Below, piece by piece: positions 1 through 8,760 of a DNA stretch of 64,000 bases. The position numbers and the translations under genes were made by a program. The stretch is taken from assembly GCF_000335475.2 (NCBI RefSeq), contig NZ_ANAH02000028.1:1-64000 (forward strand). The letters run 5' to 3'. The stretch is from Cystobacter fuscus DSM 2262. GTDB taxonomy: Bacteria > Myxococcota > Myxococcia > Myxococcales > Myxococcaceae. The notes below the pieces were generated by a model, which did not search any database, was not told where the DNA came from, and saw nothing but the letters and a program-made list of their open reading frames with translations. How positions within the stretch are numbered: the stretch's first letter is position 1; the number at the start of each line of letters is the position of its first letter.

Positions 1-1
1 G

Positions 2-277
2 GTGGTGCTGCGCGGCCATGAGGGAGGGGTGAGGTCCGCCACCTTCAGCCCGGACGGGCAGCGGGTGGTGACGGCCTCCCTTGATGGGACCGCCAGACTC
101 TGGACTCTGTCCATTGACAGAGTCCGCCAGCGGCTGCGCGAGGCCAACAATGATTGCCTCTCTGTCGGCGACAGGATGACCTACGTCGGCGAGACGGAAA
201 ACCAGGCCCGCGAGCACTACGAAGCCTGCGAGCGCTCCTACGGCCGCGTTCCACTGTCAGAGGCCAGCGCTCCGTAA
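2..277 (+). CDS. WD40-repeat protein, C-terminal end (5' truncated by window)
   Basis: Only the last ~90 residues are in the window and the frame is open to the left edge. The visible part starts with the end of a WD40 blade ([18 protein letters not shown], then an [10 protein letters not shown] strand), the usual GH...WD signature with W as terminal residue. A non-repeat tail of about 55 residues follows, with two Cys and the segment [11 protein letters not shown]. Such a tail is common in bacterial WD40 proteins that carry a kinase or STAND NTPase upstream. What lies upstream cannot be seen. The stop codon at 275-277 lies inside the 3' end of the convergent peptidase-like gene, so the two genes overlap tail to tail by 21 nt. 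Confidence 0.8.
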   Translation: MVLRGHEGGVRSATFSPDGQRVVTASLDGTARLWTLSIDRVRQRLREANNDCLSVGDRMTYVGETENQAREHYEACERSYGRVPLSEASAP

Positions 278-1738
278 ACACAGACGTGCCGCTGGATCTC
301 CCAGCAGCACGTAGCCACGCAAGTCATTGCGCTCCATCCAGCGAGCCGCGTGCTCGACCGGATCGACAGGGTCCGGCCTGCCCTCGAGCCGGGCATCCTG
401 CCGTTCCTGGTACTCCGCCATCAGGCCGTCGTTCACCTCGCGGTACGCACGCATCAGCGCGTCCAGCGCCACGCCCGCCCGGCTGCCATTCACCATCACC
501 TCCAGCGCTCCGGCAATTCGCGAGGCCCGGCTTCGGGTGGAGGCACCCGCGGCAGTGAAGCTGTAGGCCCAGGCCAGGTCGCTGTGGCCGATGACGGCCA
601 GCGGGCCTCGTGGGTTGGCCAGGGCCGCTTGGGGGAGGGCTGCGAGGAAGGGACGCTCGCCTTCCCTGGGCAGGCTCTCCAGCACCTCCCGGGAGCGGTC
701 CTTCTGGCCTCCCTCCCGAGCCAGGAGCGTCAGCCACGCATGGAAGGCGCTGCGCGGGGGCGTGGCCGCTCCGAAGCAGGCCAGGCAGAACCACATGCCG
801 TCGGGGAGGAAGGGCGTGTCACGCAGTTCCTCCGCGGTGAGCACCTCTCCGCTCGTCAGAGACAGGGCCCCCTGCTGGGCGCGCTGCTGCTCCAGGGAAC
901 TCCACCCCTGGCGTGGCTTGCCGAGGCCATGGCTCACCGTGAGCATCACCCCCGAACGCGCCGCGCCTCCCCCATGCAGCAACTCCTCGCGGGCCACGCG
1001 CTCCTCTCGCCATACCCGCAGGCGCAGCGCGGGGTGGCGCCGCTTCCACCGCTCCTCCACCTGCCGTGCGCAGGGCTCCACCAGCAGCCAGCGCCCCAGG
1101 GCCGTGGCACGAGTGCCATCGTCCGCGCAGTACAGCAGCACCTCAGCGGCCTCGTCCGGCTCGGTCCGGCCCTCGCTGGCCAGCACCTTCTCCGCGTAGG
1201 CCCGGTAGCCCGCGAGGTCTGGCTCCCCCGAGGGGGTGGCCACGTGCAGCCGTCCGACGAAGGCCCCGTGGGCCAGCACGTGCTGCAACTCCATGGACAC
1301 CTGGTGCAAGTCCCCGAGGAGCAGCAGGTACCTCGGCCGCTCCTCCTGGGGGACCGCCTCGTGCTGGTACACCTCCCGGCGCCAGGCCACCGCCTGTTTC
1401 GCGTCCATGTTCGCGGGCACCCGGTACACCCGCACGGGCGCGCCCTGTTGCCGCTCCCGGTGCTCCATCAGTGGCGCGAGGGCTCGCAGCAGCGCCTCTC
1501 CTTCCTCTCCCTCCGGTGCCACCACGCCCCAGCGCTGGGCTGGCAGGTCGTTCGGATTCGCATCCGGCGCTTCCATCGAGGGCACCTCGGCCCGGACTGG
1601 GAGTTTCTCGGGCTTGGGTGCCTCTCGGGCCGTCTCCTCGGGCAGGCCGGAGGGCAGCAGGGGTTGCCGGTCATCCGCCCTGGCCAGCAGCAGGTGCAAC
1701 CCGCCCGGTACGCTCCCCGCTTGTTCCTCCCGCGCCAT
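257..1738 (-). CDS. C25/CHAT-like caspase-fold cysteine peptidase
   Basis: 493 residues. The C-terminal half has the layout of clan CD (gingipain/CHAT) peptidases: a hydrophobic strand then SHGLG (His270), about 50 residues later [10 protein letters not shown] (Cys321), then [17 protein letters not shown] (~378-394), and near the end a [11 protein letters not shown] strand. His270 and Cys321 form the probable catalytic dyad. The N-terminal ~250 residues look like an unassigned regulatory or pro-domain; a strand-rich [11 protein letters not shown] segment lies near 138-147. There is no signal peptide, so a cytoplasmic location is inferred. The gene faces a WD40 gene. In bacteria such proteases often work with WD40/STAND sensors in conflict or cell-death modules, but that link is only inferred here. 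ATG start; the purine-rich GGAGG is 11 nt upstream, rather far. Confidence 0.65.
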   Translation of the reverse strand: MAREEQAGSVPGGLHLLLARADDRQPLLPSGLPEETAREAPKPEKLPVRAEVPSMEAPDANPNDLPAQRWGVVAPEGEEGEALLRALAPLMEHRERQQGAPVRVYRVPANMDAKQAVAWRREVYQHEAVPQEERPRYLLLLGDLHQVSMELQHVLAHGAFVGRLHVATPSGEPDLAGYRAYAEKVLASEGRTEPDEAAEVLLYCADDGTRATALGRWLLVEPCARQVEERWKRRHPALRLRVWREERVAREELLHGGGAARSGVMLTVSHGLGKPRQGWSSLEQQRAQQGALSLTSGEVLTAEELRDTPFLPDGMWFCLACFGAATPPRSAFHAWLTLLAREGGQKDRSREVLESLPREGERPFLAALPQAALANPRGPLAVIGHSDLAWAYSFTAAGASTRSRASRIAGALEVMVNGSRAGVALDALMRAYREVNDGLMAEYQERQDARLEGRPDPVDPVEHAARWMERNDLRGYVLLGDPAARLCLRSAGL

Positions 1739-1925
1739 TGCTGGTGCCCCTCCCGCCTCGACCTTCGCACAGTCAACCCCACTCCACTCGTCGTCCTCTG
1801 CTTCCCACTCGGAAGCCAGGGAGTGTCGACTCCGGGGGTCAGGCGCTACGACGCATACCCAGGCTCAGTTGACCGGTAGGGAGACGGGGGATAAAAGTTC
1901 CAGGTTCGCACGTCTGGAGGAACTC

Positions 1926-2459
1926 ATGAAAGCATGGATGACCGAGGTGGGGATGTTCTTGATGTTGGTGGCACTCGGCGTGGCCGGTCGCCTGCTCCCC
2001 CATGAGCCCAACTTCACGCCCATCGCCGCGACGGCCCTGTTCTCCGGCTACTTCATGCGGCACGTCTCGTTCGCCGCCTGCGTGCCCCTGGCGAGCATGC
2101 TCATCAGCGACGCGGTGCTGGGTGTCTATGATTACAAGGTCATGGGCGTGGTCTACCTGTGCCTCATGGCCCCCGTGCTGCTGAGCGCCGTGCTCAAGCG
2201 CCGCCTGGCGGTGACCACCGTGGGCGCCGGCGCCGTGGGCTCCTCGGCGCTCTTCTTCGTGGGCACCAACTTCGCCGTCTGGCTGTCCTCCGGCATGTAC
2301 GAGTACTCCCTCTCGGGGCTCGTGAGCTGCTACGTCGCCGCCCTGCCGTTCCTGCGCAACTCGCTCCTGGGCGATCTCTTCTGGTCCGGGATGCTCTTCG
2401 GTGCCTGGGCGCTCGTCGGCTCCGCCCGGCGCTCGGCCGTCGCCCGCGCCACCGCCTGA
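1926..2459 (+). CDS. DUF6580-like integral membrane protein
   Basis: 177 residues and five to six hydrophobic segments. The N-terminus has a family-typical RLLPHEPNFTPIAATALFSGY stretch (given here in shortened comparison, around residues 21-41) followed by a conserved acidic residue in LISDAVLG. DUF6580 proteins resemble ECF-transporter substrate-binding (S) components, but no substrate can be named from sequence. The start chosen is ATG 1926, 5 nt after a GGAGG; the open frame runs far upstream only because the antisense peptidase gene leaves it open. It stands alone, and the gene after it is on the other strand. The upstream gap 1739-1925 holds the promoter region and nothing else recognisable. 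Confidence 0.75.
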   Translation: MKAWMTEVGMFLMLVALGVAGRLLPHEPNFTPIAATALFSGYFMRHVSFAACVPLASMLISDAVLGVYDYKVMGVVYLCLMAPVLLSAVLKRRLAVTTVGAGAVGSSALFFVGTNFAVWLSSGMYEYSLSGLVSCYVAALPFLRNSLLGDLFWSGMLFGAWALVGSARRSAVARATA

Positions 2460-2488
2460 GCCCTCACTGAATCCTCACGTCTGGGCCC

Positions 2489-4885
2489 TCACCCGGCCCA
2501 GATGGCCTCGACTCGGGCGCGCACCTTGCGGCGCCCTTCCATGAAGCCCGGCACGGCGCGCAGCGGCTCGAGTGCCGGGCAGTGCTCGATCCACTCCAGG
2601 TCGATGAGCACCGTGTCCGCGGCCCGCTGGAAGTAGCCCAGGGCCTTGTCCGGCTCGCCGCACAGGCACAGCACCTCCGTGGTGAGCTGGCACAGCAGGG
2701 CGACGAACCGCGGGCTGTTGTTTTGAAGCAGCCGCTCGTCCACCTGGGCCGCGACCTCGGAGACGGGCAGCTCGCCCAGCATCGCGGCGGTATAGAGGCT
2801 CACCAGGTGTGAGATGGGATGTCCTCCACCCGTGACGGAATCCCGGTGGCGCCGCAGCTCCTCCAAGTCCCGGTTCCACGCGGCGACGCGCAGCCGCAAG
2901 GCCGCCGTCGCGGAGTGGTGGGGTGGCGAGGCCGCCAGCCGTTCCACCGCCCAGTGGTAGTCCTCCATCCGTCCGCGCAGCGCACTGCAGCGGGCGAACT
3001 CGTAGAGCGACATCGTCAGGGAGGGGGACAGCTCGTGGGCGAGCCGCAATCGCACGAGCCCCTCATCCGCCTGGCCCGACTCGCACTGCATGTTGCCCAG
3101 GTACAGCATCGACGGCGCATGGTAGGGCGCGATGTCCAGGGCCTTGCGCACGCCGCGCACCGTCTGGCGCCAGTCATTCTCCTGGGCCGCGAGCATCGCC
3201 CGCGCCAGATGGGTCTCCACCATGTCGGGCGCCAGGTGCAGCGCCCGCTCGATGCTGTCACGCGCCGTCTGGCCCAGGTTGTCGCTGGAGTTCCTCGTCC
3301 CCATGAACCACGTGCGCGCGCTGGCGACGGCGTGCAGCGCCAGGGCGGGCGGGAAGTCCGGCGCCAGCTCCAGGCATGCGTTGATCATCGCCAGGGGGCC
3401 CTCGTTCAGGCTCCAGAACGAGCTGTAGAGCTGCTGGTTCGCCTGGCGGTAGAGCGCCAGCGCCTCGGGGGACAGGCTCGTGCTCCAGGTGGAGAGCACC
3501 CCCTCTACCCGGAGCTGCTCGGAGATGCGGGGCGCCAGCTTGTCCTGGAACTCGAACACATCCGTGGAGGGGAACTCGAACCGGTCGTTCCACAACTGCG
3601 TCCCCGAGCGCGCCTCGAGCAGCCGGATGGCGACACGCACCGCCTTGCCCGTGCTCTGCATCGTCCCATCCACCACCAGCTCCACCTTCAGCTCGCTGCC
3701 CACGGTGCGCGGGTCGCGCGTGTCGCGAAAGCGCGCCGTCACCCCGCTGCCGAGCACCCGGAAGCCCCGCGCGCGCGAGAGCTGATCGATGAGGGAGTCG
3801 GTCAGCGCTTCCGCGAGGAACTCGGACTCGCGAGGGCCCTGGTAGCGCAGGGGCAGGATGGCCACGCCTCGCATGACCGGGGTGTGAGCGGAGCGGGGCG
3901 TGGCGCGAGGCGTGGGCGGGCCGGACGTGGAGGGCCACTGCTGCACGGTGGGCTCGGGGCGGGTGTACCCCGGCTCGGCGAGCTGTCCCTCGCTGGCGAG
4001 CCAGTCGCGCAGCTGCCGCGCCGTCTCACTCGCGCTCTCGGGCCGATCCTCGGGGGCGCGCGCCAGGCAGCGGTTCACCAGCTCGGCGAGCGGCGCGGGG
4101 ATGCCCGGGTGCTGGCGGAGATCGGGCGCGGGCTGGCGCAGGCGGGCCATGGCGACCGCCCAGGGCTCGTCCGAGCCGAAGGGCAGCTGGCCCGTGAGCA
4201 TCTCGTAGAGCAGCAGTCCCACGGCGTAGAGGTCCGCGCGGGCATCCACCAGCTCTCCCGCCACCTGCTCCGGCGCCATGTACATGGGCGTGCCGATGGC
4301 GCCCTGGGTGCTCGAGGCGGCCTCCCGGGCCAGCGCGCGGGCGATGCCGAAGTCGGTGAGCACGACGCGTCCCTCGGACTCCAGCAGGACGTTGGCGGGC
4401 TTGAGGTCGCGGTGCACCACGCCGGCGGCATGGGCCGCGGCGAGTCCCTCGCAGACGGCGAGGGCGATGCGCGCGCCGTGGGGTGCACTCAGCGTGCGCT
4501 CGCGGGCGAGCCGCGAGCGGAGGTCCTCGCCCTGCACGTACTCCATGGTGAGGAAGGCCTGGCCCTCGTGGGTGCCCAGGTCGTGCATCCGCGCCACGTG
4601 GGGGTGGGTGATGCGGCGGGCGAGCCGGACCTCGCGGCGGAAGCGCTCCAGCGCCTCCGGGCCCGCGTGTTCGCCGAGTTGCAGCACCTTGAGCGCCACG
4701 AGGTCGCCCACCAGGCTGTCGCGTGCCTGGTACACCGTGCCCATGCCTCCCCGGCCCAGCGTCCGCAGGAGCGTGTAGCGTCCGGCGAACAACGTGCCCC
4801 CCCCTTCTTCCGGGGATGGGGGGCGGATGACGGTGCGGTCGCCTTCGTCAGGGAGGGGGCGGGGGGACGGAGGTGTCTCGGCCAA
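2489..4885 (-). CDS. Ser/Thr protein kinase with TolB-like and TPR regions
   Basis: 798 residues, cytoplasmic. Kinase domain ~35-300: glycine loop LGRGGMGTVY (43-52), ATP-binding Lys66 in VALKVL, HRDLKPANV (Asp160), DFG 178-180, and MYMAPEQ of the activation segment. All catalytic residues are present, so it should be active. Residues ~338-455 form a TolB/FlgO-like segment (RGVAILPLRY, then SLIDQLSRARGFRVL), as seen in myxobacterial and cyclase-linked proteins. The rest is helical repeat of TPR type. There is no transmembrane segment. The start is a TTG; the N-terminus before the glycine loop is Pro-rich and has no ATG, so TTG is the best choice although the RBS is weak. The gene is monocistronic, and its substrate is unknown. 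Confidence 0.88.
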   Translation of the reverse strand: MAETPPSPRPLPDEGDRTVIRPPSPEEGGGTLFAGRYTLLRTLGRGGMGTVYQARDSLVGDLVALKVLQLGEHAGPEALERFRREVRLARRITHPHVARMHDLGTHEGQAFLTMEYVQGEDLRSRLARERTLSAPHGARIALAVCEGLAAAHAAGVVHRDLKPANVLLESEGRVVLTDFGIARALAREAASSTQGAIGTPMYMAPEQVAGELVDARADLYAVGLLLYEMLTGQLPFGSDEPWAVAMARLRQPAPDLRQHPGIPAPLAELVNRCLARAPEDRPESASETARQLRDWLASEGQLAEPGYTRPEPTVQQWPSTSGPPTPRATPRSAHTPVMRGVAILPLRYQGPRESEFLAEALTDSLIDQLSRARGFRVLGSGVTARFRDTRDPRTVGSELKVELVVDGTMQSTGKAVRVAIRLLEARSGTQLWNDRFEFPSTDVFEFQDKLAPRISEQLRVEGVLSTWSTSLSPEALALYRQANQQLYSSFWSLNEGPLAMINACLELAPDFPPALALHAVASARTWFMGTRNSSDNLGQTARDSIERALHLAPDMVETHLARAMLAAQENDWRQTVRGVRKALDIAPYHAPSMLYLGNMQCESGQADEGLVRLRLAHELSPSLTMSLYEFARCSALRGRMEDYHWAVERLAASPPHHSATAALRLRVAAWNRDLEELRRHRDSVTGGGHPISHLVSLYTAAMLGELPVSEVAAQVDERLLQNNSPRFVALLCQLTTEVLCLCGEPDKALGYFQRAADTVLIDLEWIEHCPALEPLRAVPGFMEGRRKVRARVEAIWAG

Positions 4886-4942
4886 GGGGCGTGGAGCTTA
4901 ACGTGTCCCCCCTCTGCTTCGCCATGGAGCCTCAGGGGTGCC

Positions 4943-5788
4943 TCAGGGCCCCGCCCAGATGAAGTCCAGCGTCGGCACGATGTTGTTGCCGCGCACCCGC
5001 TCACGCTCCGAGTATCCGTCCGGACCCGTCACCAGGCGGGTGGCGCCCTGGTCCGCGTTGGCCCACAACACACCCACGGTGAAACGGCTGTGTTTGAAGA
5101 CGGCGACGTCGAGTCCCACGTGGGCGGTGACGATGAGCGGAGACAGCTCGGCGATGGGCCCCACGTCCGTTCCCGACACGGTGAGCCGGCCCTGGGGGCC
5201 GGTGGCGTAGATGTTGAGCTCACCGCGCAGGCGCAGCCGCTCGGAGAGGGCGTGGTCGTACGCTCCGCCCACGCGGTAGCAGGAGCCCGTGAGCGGCGCG
5301 GCGAGCAGGATGTCCATGGGGGCGAGGAAGGAGTGGAGCTGGGTGGCGCTGTTGGGTCCGAGCGGCGCGCGCCAGGCGCCATCCGCCTTGAGCGTCCACA
5401 CGTCGTGCCGGCCCACGTCTCCGGACAGCAGCAGCCCCGCGCGCGGAATCAGCATCCAGCCGATGTCGTTCTCGCTCGTGGCCCATGCCGGGAAGAGGTA
5501 GCCCTTGGTGAGCCGCAGGCCGAAGGTGGGCAGCGACACCCCGGCCTCGACCGTGAGCCGCACCGACGAGCGCACCAGGGCGAAGCGGGCGTCCAGGTTG
5601 GGGGCCACGAGGAAGACGAGGGGATGGGTCTGGAGTTCGAGCCCGTCGAGGATCGCCAGGCGCAACGGGTTGAACACGCCCATGCTCCAGGAGCCCCGCG
5701 GGCCCACGTCCGCGGTGTTCCTCGCGGGACGGGGATCGGCGGCGGCGAGCGTGCCGGCCAGGAGTACGGAGAGAAACAGCGCCTTCAT
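4943..5788 (-). CDS. Secreted beta-rich protein, probably outer membrane
   Basis: 281 residues starting with a clear Sec signal peptide (MKALFLSVLLAGTLAAADP). The mature part alternates polar and hydrophobic residues with many Gly, Arg and aromatic residues, as in small outer-membrane beta-barrels. I do not recognise a family, so transport or surface function is only a guess. The ATG overlaps the stop of the upstream EEP gene as ATGA (5785-5788), and GGAG lies just upstream, so the two genes are translationally coupled and probably form a two-gene operon. An in-frame extension upstream of the ATG exists, but it lies inside the other gene and lacks signal-peptide character. Confidence 0.7.
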   Translation of the reverse strand: MKALFLSVLLAGTLAAADPRPARNTADVGPRGSWSMGVFNPLRLAILDGLELQTHPLVFLVAPNLDARFALVRSSVRLTVEAGVSLPTFGLRLTKGYLFPAWATSENDIGWMLIPRAGLLLSGDVGRHDVWTLKADGAWRAPLGPNSATQLHSFLAPMDILLAAPLTGSCYRVGGAYDHALSERLRLRGELNIYATGPQGRLTVSGTDVGPIAELSPLIVTAHVGLDVAVFKHSRFTVGVLWANADQGATRLVTGPDGYSERERVRGNNIVPTLDFIWAGP

Positions 5789-6951
5789 GGCAGCCTCCAG
5801 GTTCCGACGACGGGGGCATGATCCGACAGCCGCAGGGCGTCGCTCTGGATGCCAAACGAGCTGTTGGGCCCCTGGATGACGTCGGTGTCCGTCCACTGCT
5901 CGCCCTTGCGGATGAAGAGGTAGTCCAGCGTGCGGTTCCAGTACCCGGGCACGCCCTGGTCGTTCACGCTGTCCGGGCCGAGCACCGAGTGCGTGAAGTA
6001 GCGCCGCTGGTTGTCTTCGCCCACGCCGTAGCGGGAGAGGGGAATGGAGGGCTCGAAGTCGTCGTAGTACTGCTTCATGACGCTGGGCGTGTAGGGCGGC
6101 TGCTCGAAATCGGTGCCCCTGCTGCTCTCGCGCTCGTCGAGGAAGCCACTCAGCCGCAGCTTGCCCTCACAGGACTCGGGAGTGCCCGCGGCCGCGCGCT
6201 CGTCGCACACGGGCGGCAGCTCGTTGAAGTCTCCGCCGATGACCCACGGCAGCGTCTCCGCCTTCAGGACGTCGTGGATCTGCTGGATCTGCTTCTGCTT
6301 GGTGCCGTCCTGGTCATACGCCTCGGTGTGCACCACGTAGGCGGCGACCCTGCGCCCCTGGCCCACGTCCAGCTCCACCCGGCCGATGGCGCGCTTGATG
6401 TAGAAGGTCGACGTGAGCGGATCCTGATCCGTGCGGTCCTCCTGGCGGATGCGCTCGGCCTTGAGGATGGGGTAGCGCGAGAGGATGGCGTTGCCCAGGT
6501 CCATGCGGCCCACGCCCTCGGACGGCACGTAGCGGGCCTTCCAGGTGGACATGTAGCCCGCGTAGCGCAGGTTCGTGTTCTCCAGCAGGAAGCGCACCTG
6601 GTCGATGTAGGCGCTGCGCTTGGAGTCGACCTCGATCTCCTCCGTCATGAGGATGTCCGGGTCGTACTCGCGGATGAGCGCCGCGACCCGGGTGAGGCAG
6701 TCCGTCACCTCGGTGGAGGACATCTGGACGCGGTCGCCCCAGAAGTCGAACCAGAAGTCGATGCGGCAGGCACCGTACTTCACGTTCCACGACATCACCT
6801 TGAGTGACGTGGGGTTGTCCACCGGCGCGGGGTGGTCCGCGTGGGCCTTGAAGCGGGGGACTTCTTCCCGGGTGAAGGACAGGGGGTCGGCCACCCATTC
6901 GCAGCCGGCCAGCAGAGGCATCAGGAGGAGCAGCGGGCGGAGTCGTCTCAT
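5785..6951 (-). CDS. Endonuclease/exonuclease/phosphatase-family lipoprotein
   Basis: 388 residues. Lipoprotein signal peptide with lipobox LLAGC (Cys17), so it is probably membrane anchored in the envelope. EEP-fold motifs run in order: MSWNVKYGAC (metal-site Asn), TEEIEV (metal-site Glu), VIGGDFNELPP (catalytic Asp/Asn), LDYLFIRKG and C-terminal LSDHAPVVGTW (Asp-His). With the full metal and catalytic set it should hydrolyse a phosphodiester or phosphomonoester. The substrate (extracellular DNA, sphingolipid or phosphoinositide-like) cannot be told from sequence. It is the first gene of a coupled pair with the secreted protein downstream. Confidence 0.85.
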   Translation of the reverse strand: MRRLRPLLLLMPLLAGCEWVADPLSFTREEVPRFKAHADHPAPVDNPTSLKVMSWNVKYGACRIDFWFDFWGDRVQMSSTEVTDCLTRVAALIREYDPDILMTEEIEVDSKRSAYIDQVRFLLENTNLRYAGYMSTWKARYVPSEGVGRMDLGNAILSRYPILKAERIRQEDRTDQDPLTSTFYIKRAIGRVELDVGQGRRVAAYVVHTEAYDQDGTKQKQIQQIHDVLKAETLPWVIGGDFNELPPVCDERAAAGTPESCEGKLRLSGFLDERESSRGTDFEQPPYTPSVMKQYYDDFEPSIPLSRYGVGEDNQRRYFTHSVLGPDSVNDQGVPGYWNRTLDYLFIRKGEQWTDTDVIQGPNSSFGIQSDALRLSDHAPVVGTWRLP

Positions 6952-7022
6952 GCGCGGCGGATGCTACGACGGTACGGGGCGAGTGCCAGGGGGAATGCCG
7001 CTCCCCCTGGAAGAAGCGGGGG

Positions 7023-7727
7023 CTACTTCTTCTCGTTCTTCTCACGCAGCGCGGTGATGACCTCGCGCGCGGTGGCCACGGACGAGGCCGGGTTCTGGCC
7101 GGTGATGAGGTTGCCGTCACGCACCGTGAAGCTGCCCCACAGGGGGCCGGACTCGTGGCGGGCGCCCTGCTCGCGCAGCCGGGTCTCCAGGAGGAAGGGC
7201 ATCACCGTGTCGAGCTTCCCCGCCTTCTCCTCCTCGTTGGTGAAGGCCGCCACGCGCTTGCCCGCCACGATGGGCTTGCCATCCGGGGCCTTCACGCCCA
7301 CGAGCGCCGCCGGCCCGTGGCAGACGGCCGAGACCACCGCGCCCCGGGCATACGCCGTCGTGAGCAGCGAGTGCAGCGGCGTGTGCGTCGCCAGGTCCCA
7401 CATCACGCCGTGGCCGCCCACCACGAAGTAGGCGTCATAGGTGTCCTTCACCTTCTCCAGCACGAGCGTGTTCGCCAGCTTCTTCTTCGCGCCGGCGTCC
7501 GCGAGGAAGGCGCGGGTGGCCTCGTTGGGCTCCTTCTCGCTCTTGGGATCCGCCACGGCCTTGCCGCCCAGGGGCGAGGCGATGTCCACCTGCGCGCCCG
7601 CCTGGGTGAACTCGGCGTAGGGCGCCGTCAGCTCCTCGAGCCAGAAGCCGGTGGGCTCCTTCGTGTTTCCCAGCTGCGTGTGGCTGGTGACGATCAACAG
7701 GATCTTCACGGCGGTCAGGGCCTTCAT
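7023..7727 (-). CDS. DJ-1/PfpI-family protein (type 1 glutamine amidotransferase-like)
   Basis: 234 residues, the size of Hsp31/YhbO-type members. Motifs: early acidic residue in GFWLEELTAPY (Glu31/32), a FVVGGHGVMWDL strand-loop, and the nucleophile elbow VSAVCHGPAAL with Cys136-His137. This layout fits the stress-linked glyoxalase III/deglycase branch rather than a true amidotransferase. No signal peptide is seen. The start is the ATG at 7727, 8 nt from AGGAG; a longer in-frame extension runs into the promoter of the divergent LysR gene and is rejected. The divergent arrangement with a LysR regulator and a LysR box between them suggests that regulator controls it, perhaps in response to reactive aldehydes (inference). 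Confidence 0.88.
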   Translation of the reverse strand: MKALTAVKILLIVTSHTQLGNTKEPTGFWLEELTAPYAEFTQAGAQVDIASPLGGKAVADPKSEKEPNEATRAFLADAGAKKKLANTLVLEKVKDTYDAYFVVGGHGVMWDLATHTPLHSLLTTAYARGAVVSAVCHGPAALVGVKAPDGKPIVAGKRVAAFTNEEEKAGKLDTVMPFLLETRLREQGARHESGPLWGSFTVRDGNLITGQNPASSVATAREVITALREKNEKK

Positions 7728-7817
7728 GGTGCGTGCTCCTTCATCGGGCCCACCGGGTTCGGGGGCCAACGGAACGAACAAGTACCGCCGCCCCGGGCTG
7801 AAGAAAATCGAGGGGCT

Positions 7818-7834
7818 CTTCGCATAATGTGAAG
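7818..7834. promoter_or_regulatory. LysR-type binding box (T-N11-A inverted repeat)
   Basis: CTTCGCATAATGTGAAG is a near-perfect inverted repeat (outer arms CTTC/GAAG, 7 of 8 positions pairing). It contains T-N11-A, the consensus core of LysR regulators. It sits 2 nt before the lysR-like ATG and 90 nt upstream of the divergent DJ-1 gene, where autorepression plus divergent control is typical for the family. Confidence 0.55.
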
Positions 7835-7836
7835 CC

Positions 7837-8754
7837 ATGCTTGGCAATCACGAGGCGCTGTGGACGCTCTGGGAGGTGAGCCGCGCGGGGACCCATGCCG
7901 CGGCGGCCGCGCGCCTGGGCATCACCCCATCCGCCGTGGGACAGCAGCTCAAGGCGCTGGAGGCGCGCGTGGGCGTGGCGCTGTTCGAGCGGGTGGGGCG
8001 GCGTGCCCGGCTCACGGCCGCGGGGGCGGCGCTCGTCGCGCGGCTCGGGGAGCACCTGCCCGCGCTGGACGCGGCGCTCGAGGAAGCCTCCGAGGCCCAC
8101 CGCGCCGTACGGGGCGAGGTGTCCCTGGGCGGGCCCTGGCCCTTCTTCCGGTTCTGGTTGCGTCCGCGCCTGCCAGGGCTGTTGGAGCGCCATCCGGAGC
8201 TGCGCTTGAACGTGCGCTTCGACGTGCCGAGCCTGCTCGTGCGCCGGCTGCTCGCGGGCGAACTGGACGTGGCCCTCGTGGGCGTGTTGCCCGAGGCGCC
8301 GGGGCTGGAGGTGCGGCGGGTGGGTCAGGAGGAGTTCGTGGCCGTGGCCTCGCCCGACCATGTGCGGCGGTGGGGCACGCCCCGCACGGCCCGGGAGTTC
8401 GCCGCCCAGCGCTTCATCGCGTTCGACGCGGACCTGGCGATGCTCGGCCCGTGGTGGCGGGCGGCCTTCGGTGCACGCGAGCCGCTGCCCACGCACGTGG
8501 TGTGCCGCATCGCCAACCTGGATGAGATGCTGGCGCTCGCCGAGGCGGGCAGCGGCATCGCGGTGCTGCCGGACTACCTGGTGGCGCCGGCGATCCGCGC
8601 GGGGCGCGTGGTGGTGCTCGCGCCGGAGTCTGGCCGGCGCTCGGGCCGGCGTCCCCGGGGGACGCTCTGGGTCGCGTGGCGCCGGGCCGCGGCGCCCACC
8701 GCGCGCTTCCTCGCCGTGCGCGACTGGCTCCTGGAGGGGACTCCAGGAGCTTGA
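7837..8754 (+). CDS. LysR-family transcriptional regulator
   Basis: 305 residues, typical LTTR length. Winged helix-turn-helix at residues ~5-62 (AAAARLGITPSAVGQQLKAL is the recognition region), then a linker helix and a two-lobed effector domain that starts near residue 90. The C-terminus has the usual LDEMLALAEAGSGIAVLPDY stretch that shapes the second lobe. It is divergent from the DJ-1/PfpI gene with a 109-nt shared spacer carrying a LysR box. It probably represses itself and controls the neighbour; the ligand is unknown. Confidence 0.9.
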   Translation: MLGNHEALWTLWEVSRAGTHAAAAARLGITPSAVGQQLKALEARVGVALFERVGRRARLTAAGAALVARLGEHLPALDAALEEASEAHRAVRGEVSLGGPWPFFRFWLRPRLPGLLERHPELRLNVRFDVPSLLVRRLLAGELDVALVGVLPEAPGLEVRRVGQEEFVAVASPDHVRRWGTPRTAREFAAQRFIAFDADLAMLGPWWRAAFGAREPLPTHVVCRIANLDEMLALAEAGSGIAVLPDYLVAPAIRAGRVVVLAPESGRRSGRRPRGTLWVAWRRAAAPTARFLAVRDWLLEGTPGA

Positions 8755-8760
8755 GCCGCG

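Noticed and set aside
2819-5821. A 1000-residue open frame on the plus strand opposite the kinase gene.
   Set aside because: It is a shadow of the high-GC kinase and secreted-protein genes: Arg/His/Gln/Leu-rich with no domain, and the minus-strand reading has full kinase motifs.
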